Assembly (NCBI RefSeq): GCF_001281525.1
Contig: NZ_LGCI01000005.1
Span: 62,001-126,000, forward strand
Origin: Lysinibacillus macroides
Lineage (GTDB): Bacteria > Bacillota > Bacilli > Bacillales_A > Planococcaceae
Length of the DNA stretch: 64,000 nt
Direction: 5' to 3'
Positions 35,450-45,654 of this stretch are shown piece after piece. A program made the position numbers and the translations under genes. Positions within the stretch are counted from its first letter, which is position 1, and each line of letters starts with the position of its first letter. The notes beneath the pieces were generated by a model. That model ran no database searches. It saw nothing but the letters and a program-made list of their open reading frames with translations, and had not been told where the DNA came from.

Positions 35450-36001
35450 ATGGAACAAATGAGTCGAAACTTAGCCTTCCAATTAAAAAAAATTCGACAG
35501 CAACGTTATGTCAGCTTAGATGATGTGGCAAAGGCAACAGGTGTTAGTAAGGCACAGCTTGCTCAAATTGAAAAAGGTGAAGCAAATCCCACTGTATCAA
35601 CAATTTGGAAAATTGCAGCAGGTATGCGTGTTTCTTTTTCTTCTTTACTACAGCCACCAACAGCTCATTACACGCGTTATAGTAGCAAAGATGCACCCCA
35701 TGTGGATGAGGACGAGGGACGCTATCGTGTATATTCGATTATTCCCTATAGTCCTGAGAGGGGCTGGGAATTTTATAAGGTTGAAATGGAACCAGGAGCA
35801 GTAAGCAGGAGTGAAGCTCATACAGAAGGGGTAGAGGAAACTGTAATTGTTATTAAAGGACAAGCCATGATTTCTGCTGGAGATATGCATGAATTACTGG
35901 ATGAAGGGGATACACTAGTATTCTCAGGGCATCAACCCCATGAGTATCGCAATACATCAGAAGGGCTAACCATTTTACATTTAATTTTACAGTATAAATA
36001 G
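35450..36001 (+). CDS. HTH (XRE)-cupin transcriptional regulator
   Basis: A 183-residue regulator. The N-terminal helix-turn-helix (about 8-62; RYVSLDDVAKATGVSKAQLAQIEKGEANPTVSTIWKI contains the XRE signature VSKAQLAQIEKGEANP) is followed by a cupin sensor domain (about 100-180; EPGAVSRSEAHTEGVEETVIVIKG). Such proteins sense small metabolites. It is divergent from azlCD with a 124-bp shared control region, so it probably regulates that exporter. B. subtilis uses an Lrp-type AzlB for this instead. The TVP38-type gene follows 11 bases later. Confidence 0.88.
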   Translation: MEQMSRNLAFQLKKIRQQRYVSLDDVAKATGVSKAQLAQIEKGEANPTVSTIWKIAAGMRVSFSSLLQPPTAHYTRYSSKDAPHVDEDEGRYRVYSIIPYSPERGWEFYKVEMEPGAVSRSEAHTEGVEETVIVIKGQAMISAGDMHELLDEGDTLVFSGHQPHEYRNTSEGLTILHLILQYK

Positions 36002-36012
36002 AGGTGTCAATA

Positions 36013-36651
36013 GTGAGTGAATGGTTTACTGTAGAAAATATCGAACAAATTGCGGCACAGTATCGAACGCTTGGTCCAATTATTGGTTTATTGCTACCGT
36101 TTTTAGAAGCGTTTTTACCATTTTTACCGTTAGTGGTGTTTGTTGTGGCCAATGCAAGTGCATTTGGATTATGGATAGGATTTTTATTGTCTTGGTTAGG
36201 TTCTGTCGCTGGATCTTATGTGGTATTTTTGCTTGTCCGTCATTTTGGCAAGCATCCAAAGCTGCGATTTTTAACAGGCGGTAAAAAAGTACAAAGGCTG
36301 ATTCAATGGGTGGATATGAATGGTCTTAGTCCTCTGTTTGTCCTGCTATGCTTCCCTTTTACACCGTCTGTTATTGTCAATATTGTTGCAGGATTATCCA
36401 ATATTCATAAAAAGTTTTACTTAATTGTTTTACTAGCTGGAAAGTTTGTCATGATTTTAGGGATGAGTGTACTCGGCTATGATTTAAAATCATTACTGAC
36501 AAGCCCTGTAAGATTGGTGATTGCAGCTGTTGCGATTGTGATTTTATGGTGGATAGGCAAGCTGATCGAGAAACGTTTGAATGCGCGTGTTGAGAGAGAT
36601 TTACGGCAAGCGCGAAATTTGCCAGAAAACCGAGATAAACATGCAAGTTAA
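36013..36651 (+). CDS. TVP38/TMEM64 (VTT/DedA-like) membrane protein
   Basis: A 212-residue protein with about five to six membrane helices. The family core is visible: LPFLEAFLPFLPLVVFVVANASAFG, the re-entrant loop GSVAGSYVVFLLVRHFGK, and FPFTPSVIVNIVAGLSN. These are lipid-scramblase-related proteins; the substrate is unknown. I chose the GTG at 36013, six bases after GAGGTG; a GTG at 36004 overlaps that site. B. subtilis has the homologue yhjE near addB, so the order is conserved. Confidence 0.85.
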   Translation: MSEWFTVENIEQIAAQYRTLGPIIGLLLPFLEAFLPFLPLVVFVVANASAFGLWIGFLLSWLGSVAGSYVVFLLVRHFGKHPKLRFLTGGKKVQRLIQWVDMNGLSPLFVLLCFPFTPSVIVNIVAGLSNIHKKFYLIVLLAGKFVMILGMSVLGYDLKSLLTSPVRLVIAAVAIVILWWIGKLIEKRLNARVERDLRQARNLPENRDKHAS

Positions 36652-36664
36652 TAACTTAACCAAG

Positions 36665-36708
36665 CAAACAGCCTTTTTTTGTTATAGATGAGAAGAGGCT
36701 GTTTTTAA
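36665..36708 (+). terminator. Terminator of the TVP38-type gene
   Basis: AAACAGCC (36666-36673) / GGCTGTTT (36697-36704) then T-rich. Confidence 0.75.
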
Positions 36709-36784
36709 TTGTTACCAGATGAAGCTTGTTAGATAGTATTTACTAGCTTTTTTCGATAGAATTTAAGATAGCTAAGGTTAAAGT

Positions 36785-37020
36785 GATCAATTTTGTAGTA
36801 GAATCGCTCAATAATAAGGTTAAAGTGATCAATTTGGCAGTAGAATCGCTCAATAATAAGGTTAAAGTGATCAATTTTGTAGTAGAATCGCTCAATAATA
36901 AGGTTAAAGTGATCAAATCAGCAGTGAAATCGCTCAATAATAGGATTAAAGTGATGAAACTAGTAGAACAATTGTTCAAAATGGGGCCAAGCTGATCAAA
37001 ACAGCCAGAAGTCCACTCAA
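36785..37020. repeat. 21-bp phased repeat array, locus 2 (12 units)
   Basis: Cores begin at 36785, 36806, 36827, 36848, 36869, 36890, 36911, 36932, 36953, 36974, 36994 and 37015. All steps are 21 bp except one of 20. The first eight units alternate GATCAA and GCTCAA without error (42-bp unit AGTGATCAATTTTG...CGCTCAATAATAAGG, three nearly identical copies); later units decay (GATGAA, GTTCAA, ACTCAA). It ends 28 bases before addB. Confidence 0.92.
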
Positions 37021-37048
37021 TCTCAAATTAAAAAAGGGGGAGAAGGTC

Positions 37049-40000
37049 ATGACATTGCGTATTGTTTCGGGGCGTTCAGGAACAGGGAAGTCCGCTTTTA
37101 TTTATAAGGAAATTGTCGAGCAACTCAAGTCAGATCCATTAGGTCATCCTATTTTTATTATTGTTCCTGATCAGATGTCCTATTCTACAGAATATGAACT
37201 CACGAATAAACATGGTGTACAAGGCTTAATTCGTGCACAGGTGATGACATTTAAACGTTTAGCATGGCTTGTGTTGCAGGAAACAGGTGGGATTGCTCGT
37301 AAAGAAGTAAATGGCTATGGTTATCGCATGCTGATTCGCAAATTGTTAGAGGAACAACAAAGCGAATTCTCTTTATTTCGACAAGCTGCTGGCAAACGTG
37401 GCTTTACAGAGGAAATTGAAGCGCTGTTAAAGGAGTTTAGCCGTTATAGTGTCAATAGCACTGTTTTAGCAGAGGTAACAGCCTCGTTAAAGGCAATTGA
37501 TGCACCTCATACATTACAGGCTAAAGCAAGTGATTTGCATGTTGTGTTACAGGCATTAGAGGAACAGCTTGGTACAACCTATGTCGATAGTGAGGGCTAT
37601 TATCCAATTCTAACTGAGCAATTAAAATATGCAGAAACAATGAAACAGGCGACTATTTATATTGATGGTTTTACAGCCTTTACTGTGCGAGAGCTAGAGC
37701 TAGTGCGAGAATTATTAAAGGTTACAAGACAAGTAACAGTTGTTCTACCATTCGATCATATGGATGAGGCATTCGATGAGCAGGCTTTATTTCATGAGGG
37801 GGCATTAACCCATCAGCGACTACATGATATTGTACAGGAAGAAGGCATTGAAGTTGATGCACCAATCCATTTTTATCAACCAAGACGATTTTATTCCAAT
37901 GATTTGCAACATATAGAGGCTGGATTTGCTGATATAGTGCCGCAAACAAAAAAAACCGCAGGAGATGTACAGGTCTTTGAGGCGTCTAATCGCCGAGCAG
38001 AGGTGCACGCCATTGCCCGGGAAATAACAAAGTTAACTAAGGAAGATGGTTATCGTTATCGTGATATTGTACTACTATATCGCCAGGCAGAATTATATGA
38101 TCCACTTATTACTAGTATTTTTCAACAATATGAAATTCCTATTTTTACAAATACAAAAAAGACAATGCTTCACCATCCATTAATTGAGCTAAGTCGCTCC
38201 GCATTAGAGGTTATAACCTCTAATTGGAAATATGAGCCTGTTTTTCGTAGTGTCAAAACAGATTTATTTTTCCCATTACAGGCTGAGTTAGCGATTTGGC
38301 GTGAGCGTGCAGATCGTTTAGAAAATTATTGCTTAGCACAGGGGATTTATGGAGAACGTTGGTTTGAGGAGTCTCGTTGGTTTTATAAAAAATATCGTGG
38401 CTTAGAGTTCCATTCGCGTGTACAAACAGATGAGGAACGAGCAATGCAGGCAGAAATCGAGGCCATTCGAGATGAAATTCGTCAACCATTAAAAAATTTG
38501 CAGGATCAGCTTGAACGAGCGCAAACAGGACGAGCAATAGCAACTGCTTTATTTGAGTTTGTAGAGGTATTGCACGTTTATGATAAGCTTCAAGCCTTGA
38601 AGGATCGTGAGCTTGAGCGAGGCGATGTATTAGCAGCAAGCGAGCATGAGCAGGCGTGGCATGAATGGGTAGCTGTGCTGGATCAATTTGTTTATATGTT
38701 TGGAGAGCAGGAGCTGTCTGTGGAGGAAGCGGCAAAGATTCTTGATGAAGGGTTTGATACATTAGAATTTTCGAGAATTCCGCCTACCTTAGATGAAGTA
38801 ATGGTAGCGACAGTTGATTTAGCGCGACTTTCCGATATAAAAGCAGCTTTTGTAGTAGGGATGAATGATGGTGTTTATCCAACCCGAATGGACTATGAGG
38901 GCTTATTATCGGATACAGAACGTGAATGGTTTAGTCAAATTGGCTATGAGCTTGCCCCATCCTCCGTTAATCGCCTATTGCAGGAGAATTTTCTATTTTA
39001 CCGCGCGGTGACAACGCCATCTCAGAAGCTTTATATAACATATCCTTCAGCAGATGAAGAGGGGAAGGCGTTGCTAGCTTCCATCTATATAAAGAAAATA
39101 ATTGGCAATACTAGCACACCTGGCCTATTATGTGATGTCCCAGTAGAACGTGTTGTCATTGACCCAATTGAATTGTTAGAGGGCGATGCTTTACCCTATT
39201 TACGTCATCCGCGTACCGCTTTAGCGCATCTGATGGTGCAGCTGCGTCAGGCTGAACATAGCCGTGAACTAGCACCAGAATGGCTGGCATTGCAAAAATT
39301 TTATAAACAGGACCCTTATTGGACATTAATTTTTGAACGTGTGCGCTATCCGATTACCCATAAAAATAAGGCAGAGCCGCTGGAAACCTATATTACGCAG
39401 GAATTGTATGGACAAAAGCTAACTTCAAGTGTTTCTCGCATTGAGAAATATTTTAGATGTCCATTTTCCCATTTCACAACGTATGGTTTACGTTTAGAGG
39501 AACGTGCTGAATATCGCTTGGAAACCTTTGCAATGGGTGATTTATTCCATGAAGCCTTAAAGTGGATTACAGAAGAAACACATCGACAGCAGCTGTCGTG
39601 GATACGGCTAACAAAGCAGCAAATTAAACAATTAGCACGTCAGGCTGTGGAGCAAATTGTGCCAGTCTTTTCACAGCAAATTTTACTATCAAGTGCGCGC
39701 TATCGCTATATTCAACGTAAACTTATTCGTATTGTTGAGCGAACAATGACAGCATTAACACAGCATGCCAATGTCTCTCACTTTAAGCCAATTGCTATTG
39801 AGGCATCGTTTGGGCTAGGACAGAATGAGCAGCTACCACCGCTTGAAATTGATTTAACAGGTGGCAAAAAAATGTTTATGCGAGGACGCATTGATAGAGT
39901 GGATAGTGCAACAATCGATAATCGCTCTTATTTACGCATCGTCGATTATAAATCATCAGCTCGTGATTTGGACTTAAACGAAGTGTATTATGGACTGTCC

Positions 40001-40558
40001 TTACAGGTTCTCACTTATTTAGATGTGGCTATGGAAAACAGCTCTTATTGGCTGCCAGGCGAAACAGAGCCAGCCGGTGTCCTATATGTTCACGTCCACA
40101 ATCCAATGCTAAAGCTCGATAAGGATTTAACAGATAGCGAAATCGAAGAGGATCGTTTAAAGCAATATAAAATGAAGGGACTGCTCGCTGAAAATGCTGA
40201 GGCTATTTTATCGATGGATGAGCAACTAGAGGAAAAGAGCGGACATTCTAAAATTATTCCCGTTTATATGAAAAAAGACGGGACACCATCTGAATCACAA
40301 TCACGTATTGTGCCTGTCGATGATATGAAGAATCTACAGCACTTTGTACGGCGCAAGCATCAGGAAGCAGGGAATGGTATTTTAGCTGGTGATACAGATA
40401 TTAGCCCATATAAATTAAAAACAAAAACAGCTTGTGATTATTGTCAATTTGCCGCGGTTTGTCAGTTTGATCCAACTGATGGCAAGCAAAGCTATCGCCA
40501 GTTAGTACAGGCAAAGCCGAATGAAATTGTTGATAAAATTCGGAAGGAGATGGAGTAA
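37049..40558 (+). CDS. addB: ATP-dependent helicase/nuclease subunit B
   Basis: A 1169-residue subunit of AddAB, which resects double-strand ends and loads RecA at Chi. The N-terminal inactivated helicase carries Walker A GRSGTGKS (8-15). The C-terminal RecB-type nuclease (about 940-1000) contains GRIDRVD and LRIVDYKSS. The iron-sulfur cysteines are split, with one in KYFRCPFSH (about 803) and three in the late ACDYCQFAAVC. The length matches B. subtilis AddB. ATG 37049 follows GGGGGAGAAGG. It overlaps no gene and is one base from addA. Confidence 0.97.
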   Translation: MTLRIVSGRSGTGKSAFIYKEIVEQLKSDPLGHPIFIIVPDQMSYSTEYELTNKHGVQGLIRAQVMTFKRLAWLVLQETGGIARKEVNGYGYRMLIRKLLEEQQSEFSLFRQAAGKRGFTEEIEALLKEFSRYSVNSTVLAEVTASLKAIDAPHTLQAKASDLHVVLQALEEQLGTTYVDSEGYYPILTEQLKYAETMKQATIYIDGFTAFTVRELELVRELLKVTRQVTVVLPFDHMDEAFDEQALFHEGALTHQRLHDIVQEEGIEVDAPIHFYQPRRFYSNDLQHIEAGFADIVPQTKKTAGDVQVFEASNRRAEVHAIAREITKLTKEDGYRYRDIVLLYRQAELYDPLITSIFQQYEIPIFTNTKKTMLHHPLIELSRSALEVITSNWKYEPVFRSVKTDLFFPLQAELAIWRERADRLENYCLAQGIYGERWFEESRWFYKKYRGLEFHSRVQTDEERAMQAEIEAIRDEIRQPLKNLQDQLERAQTGRAIATALFEFVEVLHVYDKLQALKDRELERGDVLAASEHEQAWHEWVAVLDQFVYMFGEQELSVEEAAKILDEGFDTLEFSRIPPTLDEVMVATVDLARLSDIKAAFVVGMNDGVYPTRMDYEGLLSDTEREWFSQIGYELAPSSVNRLLQENFLFYRAVTTPSQKLYITYPSADEEGKALLASIYIKKIIGNTSTPGLLCDVPVERVVIDPIELLEGDALPYLRHPRTALAHLMVQLRQAEHSRELAPEWLALQKFYKQDPYWTLIFERVRYPITHKNKAEPLETYITQELYGQKLTSSVSRIEKYFRCPFSHFTTYGLRLEERAEYRLETFAMGDLFHEALKWITEETHRQQLSWIRLTKQQIKQLARQAVEQIVPVFSQQILLSSARYRYIQRKLIRIVERTMTALTQHANVSHFKPIAIEASFGLGQNEQLPPLEIDLTGGKKMFMRGRIDRVDSATIDNRSYLRIVDYKSSARDLDLNEVYYGLSLQVLTYLDVAMENSSYWLPGETEPAGVLYVHVHNPMLKLDKDLTDSEIEEDRLKQYKMKGLLAENAEAILSMDEQLEEKSGHSKIIPVYMKKDGTPSESQSRIVPVDDMKNLQHFVRRKHQEAGNGILAGDTDISPYKLKTKTACDYCQFAAVCQFDPTDGKQSYRQLVQAKPNEIVDKIRKEME

Positions 40559-40559
40559 T

Positions 40560-43500
40560 ATGGGACAAACAATTCCTGTAAAGCCAGCGGATGTGACATG
40601 GACGGATGATCAATGGAAGGCGATTTATGCGAGTGGTCAGGATACACTTGTATCAGCTGCGGCAGGATCGGGAAAAACAGCAGTCCTAATTAACCGTATG
40701 ATTGAAAAGGTGATTGCGACTGAAAATCCTATTAATGTAGATGAACTGCTTGTTGTAACCTTTACGAACGCATCAGCTGCTGAAATGCGTCATCGTATGG
40801 CAGAAGCGCTGGAAAAGGCGATCGAAAAAAATCCAAACTCTCAGCATTTACGGCGTCAGCTTAGCCTTGTCAATAAAGCGCAAATTTCAACATTGCATTC
40901 CTTTTGTCTAGCCATTGTAAAGCAATATGCCTATTTGCTTGATATTGACCCAGGCTTTCGTATTGCCAATGAAGCTGAAGTTGCTTTATTAAGAGATGAT
41001 ATTTTAGCCGAGGTACTAGAGGAAGCGTATGATGCTGAGGATGAGACACACGTGCAGGCCATCTATCGTCTTGTTGATAGCTTTACCTCAGATCGTGATG
41101 ATCAAGCGATTGAAACATTAATTAGCAAGCTTTATGATACCTCTCGCGTACATGCAGAGCCACAAAAATGGCTATGGAGCCTGCCAAAAGCCTATGAGTT
41201 AGCCGAGGATATAACGATTGACGATTTAGCGCTCTCTCAGTATGTCAAATTGACGGTTCGCCATAGTTTGGAGGAAGCCTTTGGACTAATTTCAGAAATG
41301 CGGGCAATTACATTACAGCCAGCAGGACCTGCCCCGTATGCGGAAACGGCAGAAATTGATTTTGCTATGATTCAAGAAGGCATTCGTATTAGTCAGGATG
41401 GTACATGGCAGGAGCTATTTGATTATTTTACAATGCTGAAATGGTCTACGTTAAAAAGAGTATCCAAGGATGCTTTAGTAGACGTGGAGCTTCAGGAGCT
41501 TGCCAAGAAAAAGCGAGAAGCTGCCAAAAAAATGATGAATAAAATCAAAGAAACCTATTTCGTTCGTACACCTGCACGCTTGCTTGAGGAAATACGGTTA
41601 ATGGCACCAACCATTACAACATTGGTGGAGTTAACAGTCATTTTTAGTGAGCAATTCCGACTGGCAAAGCTAGAGCGGGGCATTATTGATTTTTCAGATT
41701 TAGAGCATTATGCTTTGCAAATATTAACAGTAAAAGGTGAGGGCAAGCTGGGGCCTTCTCCCGTAGCATTAGATATGCAAAAGCAATTTAAAGAAGTGCT
41801 CGTGGATGAATATCAGGATGTGAATTTATTACAAGAAACCATTTTACAGCTTATAAAAACAGGTGAAGAGCAGGATGGCAATCTGTTTATGGTTGGTGAT
41901 GTGAAACAGAGCATTTATCGCTTCCGTTTAGCTGAACCAAAGCTTTTTATGCGAAAATATAGTGATTTTGTGGAAACACCAACATCAACAGGTATGCGTA
42001 TCGACTTAAACGCAAATTTCCGAAGTCGCAAAGAGGTGCTCCATGCAACAAACTATGTGTTTGCCCAAATAATGAGCGAGCGTGTTGGTGAAATTCAGTA
42101 TAATGATAATGCCTCATTAAAGCCAGCAGCACCGTATGATAATAAAGAAATTCCTGTTGAGCTTGCAGTGCTGCATCCTCCACAGGAAGAGGAAGAAGCT
42201 GAAGAGGCAGAGGAAATAACGAATGAAGCCACTGAACTAGAGGAGCTTAAAAAGTCACAATATGAGGCACGCTTTATTATCAAACGTATCCAGCAGATGA
42301 TGGCTGAGGGTACAACGGTTTATGATACAAAAACGAAGACAGAGCGACCGTTAAAATATAGTGATATCGTGATTTTAATGCGCTCGATGACATGGTCAAA
42401 CGATTTAGTGGAGGAATTTAAGCTAGCTGGTATTCCGCTATATGCAGAGTCATCCAAAGGTTATTTTGATGCGCTTGAAGTGATGATTATGCTAAATGTA
42501 TTAAAGATTGTCGATAATCCGTACCAAGATATCCCATTAGCTTCTGTGTTACGCGCACCTTTTGTGGGCTTGACAGAAAATGAACTAGCTCAAATTCGTT
42601 TAGCTGATCCTAAAGTACCTTTTTATGACGCATTACGACAATTTATTCGTAGTGAGGGACACGGTGTACAAACCGTTACCTTTGAGAAGCTTCAACGATT
42701 TATGTTAGCTTTTGAACATTGGCGAGATTTAGCGCGCCGCGGCTCATTGTCAGACTTAATTTGGAAGATTTATTTAGATACCCATTATTACGAAATGGTT
42801 GGTGCGATGCCAAATGGTAAGCAGCGACAGGCGAATCTGCGCATTTTACATGATCGTGCATTCATGTACGAGCGAACAGCCTTCCGTGGATTATTCCGTT
42901 TTTTACGCTTTATTGATCGGATGCGTACACGTGGAGATGATTTAGGAACAGCTAAATCAATTGGCGAAAAGGATGATGTTGTACGTCTTGTAACCATTCA
43001 CTCTTCAAAAGGTTTGGAGTATCCAGTGGTCTTTGTGGCAGGAATGGGGCGACCATTTAATAAGATGGATTTTCATCAGCCCTATTTATTTGACCAAGAC
43101 TTCGGATTAGCAGTAAAGGCGATTGACCCAGAAAATCGTATTACGTATACATCTCTGCCATTTTTGGCGCTAAAGGAGAAAAAGGAGCTTGAAATGCGTG
43201 CAGAGGAAATGCGTGTTTTATATGTGGCGATGACACGTGCTAAAGAACGGCTCATTTTAGTGGGCTCTGTGAAAAATTGGGGCAAAACTCGTGATCGCTG
43301 GCAGGAGTCACAGAGCTTGTCAACAGATGCACCGCTACAGGAATATTTACGTGCTAGAGCTAATAGTTATTTGGACTGGGTTGGACCAGCCGTGGCAAGG
43401 CATGTGGATTTTGCCTCAGTCGCTACATCCACCTATAAGGCATTGGAAGATCATTCTCATTGGTCGGTACAAGCGATTGATACAAGCCAGTATTCATATG

Positions 43501-44276
43501 AAATAGAAGCATTAGAGGATGAGGTAGAGCAGTTGCTGGCAATGCCAGAAGATCAGGCTTTATTGTCTGAAATAACGACACGCTTCCAAGCACAATATGC
43601 CTATCAAAAATCAACAAGAAAACGCTCGAAAACGTCTGTTAGTGAAATTAAACGTTTAGAAAATTTACAGCGTCAGGAAGAACCTGAATTTTACTTTGCA
43701 GCACCTGCTAAGCGCAGTATCACGGCCATTGCACCGCGACCATTATTTTTACAGGAGCAGCAGCTAACAGGCGCTGAGATAGGAACGGCTGTACATACAG
43801 CGATGCAGCATGTGCCACAGCAGGGCTTTCACAATCTTGAGGAAGTAAGAAGCTTTGTGGCAGATTTAGTGGCAAGACAACTTTTAACAGAGACAGAGGG
43901 AGAAATTGTGCCACTAGCGAAGATTTTTCATTTCTTTACTACAGCTATTGGACAACGTTTTAAACGAGCAAAGCAAATACGAAGAGAGATGCCGTTTACA
44001 ATTAGTCGAGTAGATGAGGATGGCGATGCTCAAATTGTGCAGGGGATTATTGATTGTCTATTGGAGGATGAGCATGGTCATTGGATCTTGCTCGATTATA
44101 AGACAGATCGTATTCAGTCGCATTTTGCCAAGGAGCCTGCATTATCAAAGGAAATACGAGATCGCTATGCTGTCCAGCTACGTGTCTATAGTGAAGCAAT
44201 TGAAGCGATTCTTCATATTAAAGTAAGCGATAAAATAGTATATTTATTTGATAGTGGACAGAGCGTACAGGTATAA
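40560..44276 (+). CDS. addA: ATP-dependent helicase/nuclease subunit A
   Basis: A 1238-residue UvrD-type helicase with a C-terminal nuclease. Walker A AAAGSGKTAVL (about 35-45), VDEYQDVN, GDVKQSIYRFR, ANFRS, TIHSSKGLEYPVVF and VAMTRAKERL are helicase motifs; the nuclease core has GIIDCL and WILLDYKTD (about 1150-1175). ATG 40560 has AAGGAG nine bases upstream; earlier in-frame codons lie within addB. Competence and repair both need AddAB. Confidence 0.97.
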   Translation: MGQTIPVKPADVTWTDDQWKAIYASGQDTLVSAAAGSGKTAVLINRMIEKVIATENPINVDELLVVTFTNASAAEMRHRMAEALEKAIEKNPNSQHLRRQLSLVNKAQISTLHSFCLAIVKQYAYLLDIDPGFRIANEAEVALLRDDILAEVLEEAYDAEDETHVQAIYRLVDSFTSDRDDQAIETLISKLYDTSRVHAEPQKWLWSLPKAYELAEDITIDDLALSQYVKLTVRHSLEEAFGLISEMRAITLQPAGPAPYAETAEIDFAMIQEGIRISQDGTWQELFDYFTMLKWSTLKRVSKDALVDVELQELAKKKREAAKKMMNKIKETYFVRTPARLLEEIRLMAPTITTLVELTVIFSEQFRLAKLERGIIDFSDLEHYALQILTVKGEGKLGPSPVALDMQKQFKEVLVDEYQDVNLLQETILQLIKTGEEQDGNLFMVGDVKQSIYRFRLAEPKLFMRKYSDFVETPTSTGMRIDLNANFRSRKEVLHATNYVFAQIMSERVGEIQYNDNASLKPAAPYDNKEIPVELAVLHPPQEEEEAEEAEEITNEATELEELKKSQYEARFIIKRIQQMMAEGTTVYDTKTKTERPLKYSDIVILMRSMTWSNDLVEEFKLAGIPLYAESSKGYFDALEVMIMLNVLKIVDNPYQDIPLASVLRAPFVGLTENELAQIRLADPKVPFYDALRQFIRSEGHGVQTVTFEKLQRFMLAFEHWRDLARRGSLSDLIWKIYLDTHYYEMVGAMPNGKQRQANLRILHDRAFMYERTAFRGLFRFLRFIDRMRTRGDDLGTAKSIGEKDDVVRLVTIHSSKGLEYPVVFVAGMGRPFNKMDFHQPYLFDQDFGLAVKAIDPENRITYTSLPFLALKEKKELEMRAEEMRVLYVAMTRAKERLILVGSVKNWGKTRDRWQESQSLSTDAPLQEYLRARANSYLDWVGPAVARHVDFASVATSTYKALEDHSHWSVQAIDTSQYSYEIEALEDEVEQLLAMPEDQALLSEITTRFQAQYAYQKSTRKRSKTSVSEIKRLENLQRQEEPEFYFAAPAKRSITAIAPRPLFLQEQQLTGAEIGTAVHTAMQHVPQQGFHNLEEVRSFVADLVARQLLTETEGEIVPLAKIFHFFTTAIGQRFKRAKQIRREMPFTISRVDEDGDAQIVQGIIDCLLEDEHGHWILLDYKTDRIQSHFAKEPALSKEIRDRYAVQLRVYSEAIEAILHIKVSDKIVYLFDSGQSVQV

Positions 44277-44292
44277 AGAGGTGAGTATCACG

Positions 44293-44330
44293 CAAGCAGA
44301 GCGATGGCATCTGGCAGTGCTCTGCTTGTA
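44293..44330 (+). terminator. Hairpin after addA, probable terminator
   Basis: Perfect 10-bp stem CAAGCAGAGC (44293-44302) / GCTCTGCTTG (44319-44328), with a weak downstream T-run. Confidence 0.5.
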
Positions 44331-44362
44331 TCATTGTTTTGATGAAAGAGGAGGCTTATTTT

Positions 44363-45529
44363 GTGGAGTTAAAACCGACAATGTTGCAGGAGAGAATTGC
44401 AACATTAGATATTTTACGAGGCATTAGTTTGATAGGTATTTTACTCGTAAATATGTATGCTTTTTATTTGCCAATGCCCCATATTGATTTGGCAACATGG
44501 TTTAATACGCCGTCCGATATCGTTTGGCAACAGAATTTAGATATTTATGTGCAAGGTAGCTTTTATCCATTATTTGCAATGCTATTTGGTTATGGGCTTG
44601 CCATGCAATGGCAAAAGGCACAGAGCCGCGCACAAAATTTTTATCCACTAGGATTTCGTAGGCTCTTAGTATTATTTGTTTTCGGTGTTATCCATGCCGT
44701 GCTGATTTGGTGGGGCGATATTTTAATGATGTATGCCTTTTGTGGCGTTTTTTTATTGCTGCTACTACGTCTACGACCTATTTGGTTATTGCTGATTGCT
44801 ATTATCCTTAATGGTATAATGCATGCTTTTACATTCTTAGCACTCGCATTTGTTAATGTTCCTGAGGCTGAGGGGTATTATGTGGATATTGTTTCGATTG
44901 AGCAAGCAATTACTGCATATGGAACAGGTACATGGGTGGATGCTTTTATACAACGGTTAGCAGATTTAGCTGTTCAAGCTAGTCCTCTTATGTGGATTGT
45001 CTCTTTATTTACAATTCTGCCCTATATGCTAGTTGGAGCAGCAGCGTCAAAATGGCATTTAGTGGAGCGTGCTAAGGAATTGAAGTGGCTCTGGATTACG
45101 CTAGCAGTGAGTGGGCTTGTAATAGGTATTTTCCTAAAAAGCTTGCCTATTTTATTTACACGTACCCTTTTACTGGATAGCATAAAAATTTATATTGGAG
45201 GACCTATTCTATCTATTGGCTATATTGGTCTAGTTGTCCTACTTTGCTTATGGCCGTTTGTACCAAAACTGCTTCGTCCATTGGCGAATATGGGACGTAT
45301 GTCATTGACAATATATATTATGCAATCGATTATTGGTACTTGCTTATTCTATCAATTTGGCTTTGGCTGGTATGGTAAAATCACAGTTGCTACAGGCGTT
45401 TTCATCGCTATCGGGATTATCGTGGTACAAATGGTTATAGCTGAAATTTGGCTATCCAAGTGGAAGCAAGGACCACTAGAGGCACTATGGCGTAAATTAA
45501 CGTATAAGCAAAAAGTAGAATCGCATTAA
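44363..45529 (+). CDS. DUF418 (YeiB-like) multi-pass membrane protein
   Basis: A 388-residue protein with about ten membrane helices. The N-terminus RIATLDILRGISLIGILLVN is the heparan-acetyltransferase/DUF418 start, and the C-terminus holds the DUF418 motif GRMSLTIYIMQSIIG. The function is unknown. I chose the GTG at 44363, exactly eight bases after AGGAGG; the longest open frame begins at a TTG 24 bases earlier without a good site. It occupies the place where B. subtilis has sbcD-sbcC. Confidence 0.85.
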   Translation: MELKPTMLQERIATLDILRGISLIGILLVNMYAFYLPMPHIDLATWFNTPSDIVWQQNLDIYVQGSFYPLFAMLFGYGLAMQWQKAQSRAQNFYPLGFRRLLVLFVFGVIHAVLIWWGDILMMYAFCGVFLLLLLRLRPIWLLLIAIILNGIMHAFTFLALAFVNVPEAEGYYVDIVSIEQAITAYGTGTWVDAFIQRLADLAVQASPLMWIVSLFTILPYMLVGAAASKWHLVERAKELKWLWITLAVSGLVIGIFLKSLPILFTRTLLLDSIKIYIGGPILSIGYIGLVVLLCLWPFVPKLLRPLANMGRMSLTIYIMQSIIGTCLFYQFGFGWYGKITVATGVFIAIGIIVVQMVIAEIWLSKWKQGPLEALWRKLTYKQKVESH

Positions 45530-45654
45530 TATTTACCTCTTTATAGGCATAATCTATGAAGAATATAGCAACTTATAAAATTATTGTCGTAAAAGTAAAG
45601 CAATTTCTATCATATTGTTGTATTATGTAGAAAAAAGAAGGAGCTCTTAAAATC

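Noticed and set aside
36743..36995. Open frames on both strands across the array at 36.79 kb, encoding repeated LLSDSTxKLITLT or VESLNNKVKVI
   Set aside because: Same artefact: a period divisible by three keeps frames open on both strands. The DNA phasing, not a peptide, is the constant part.
38253..38762. A 169-codon antisense frame inside addB
   Set aside because: Overlaps an unquestionable helicase-nuclease gene; the length is explained by codon bias.
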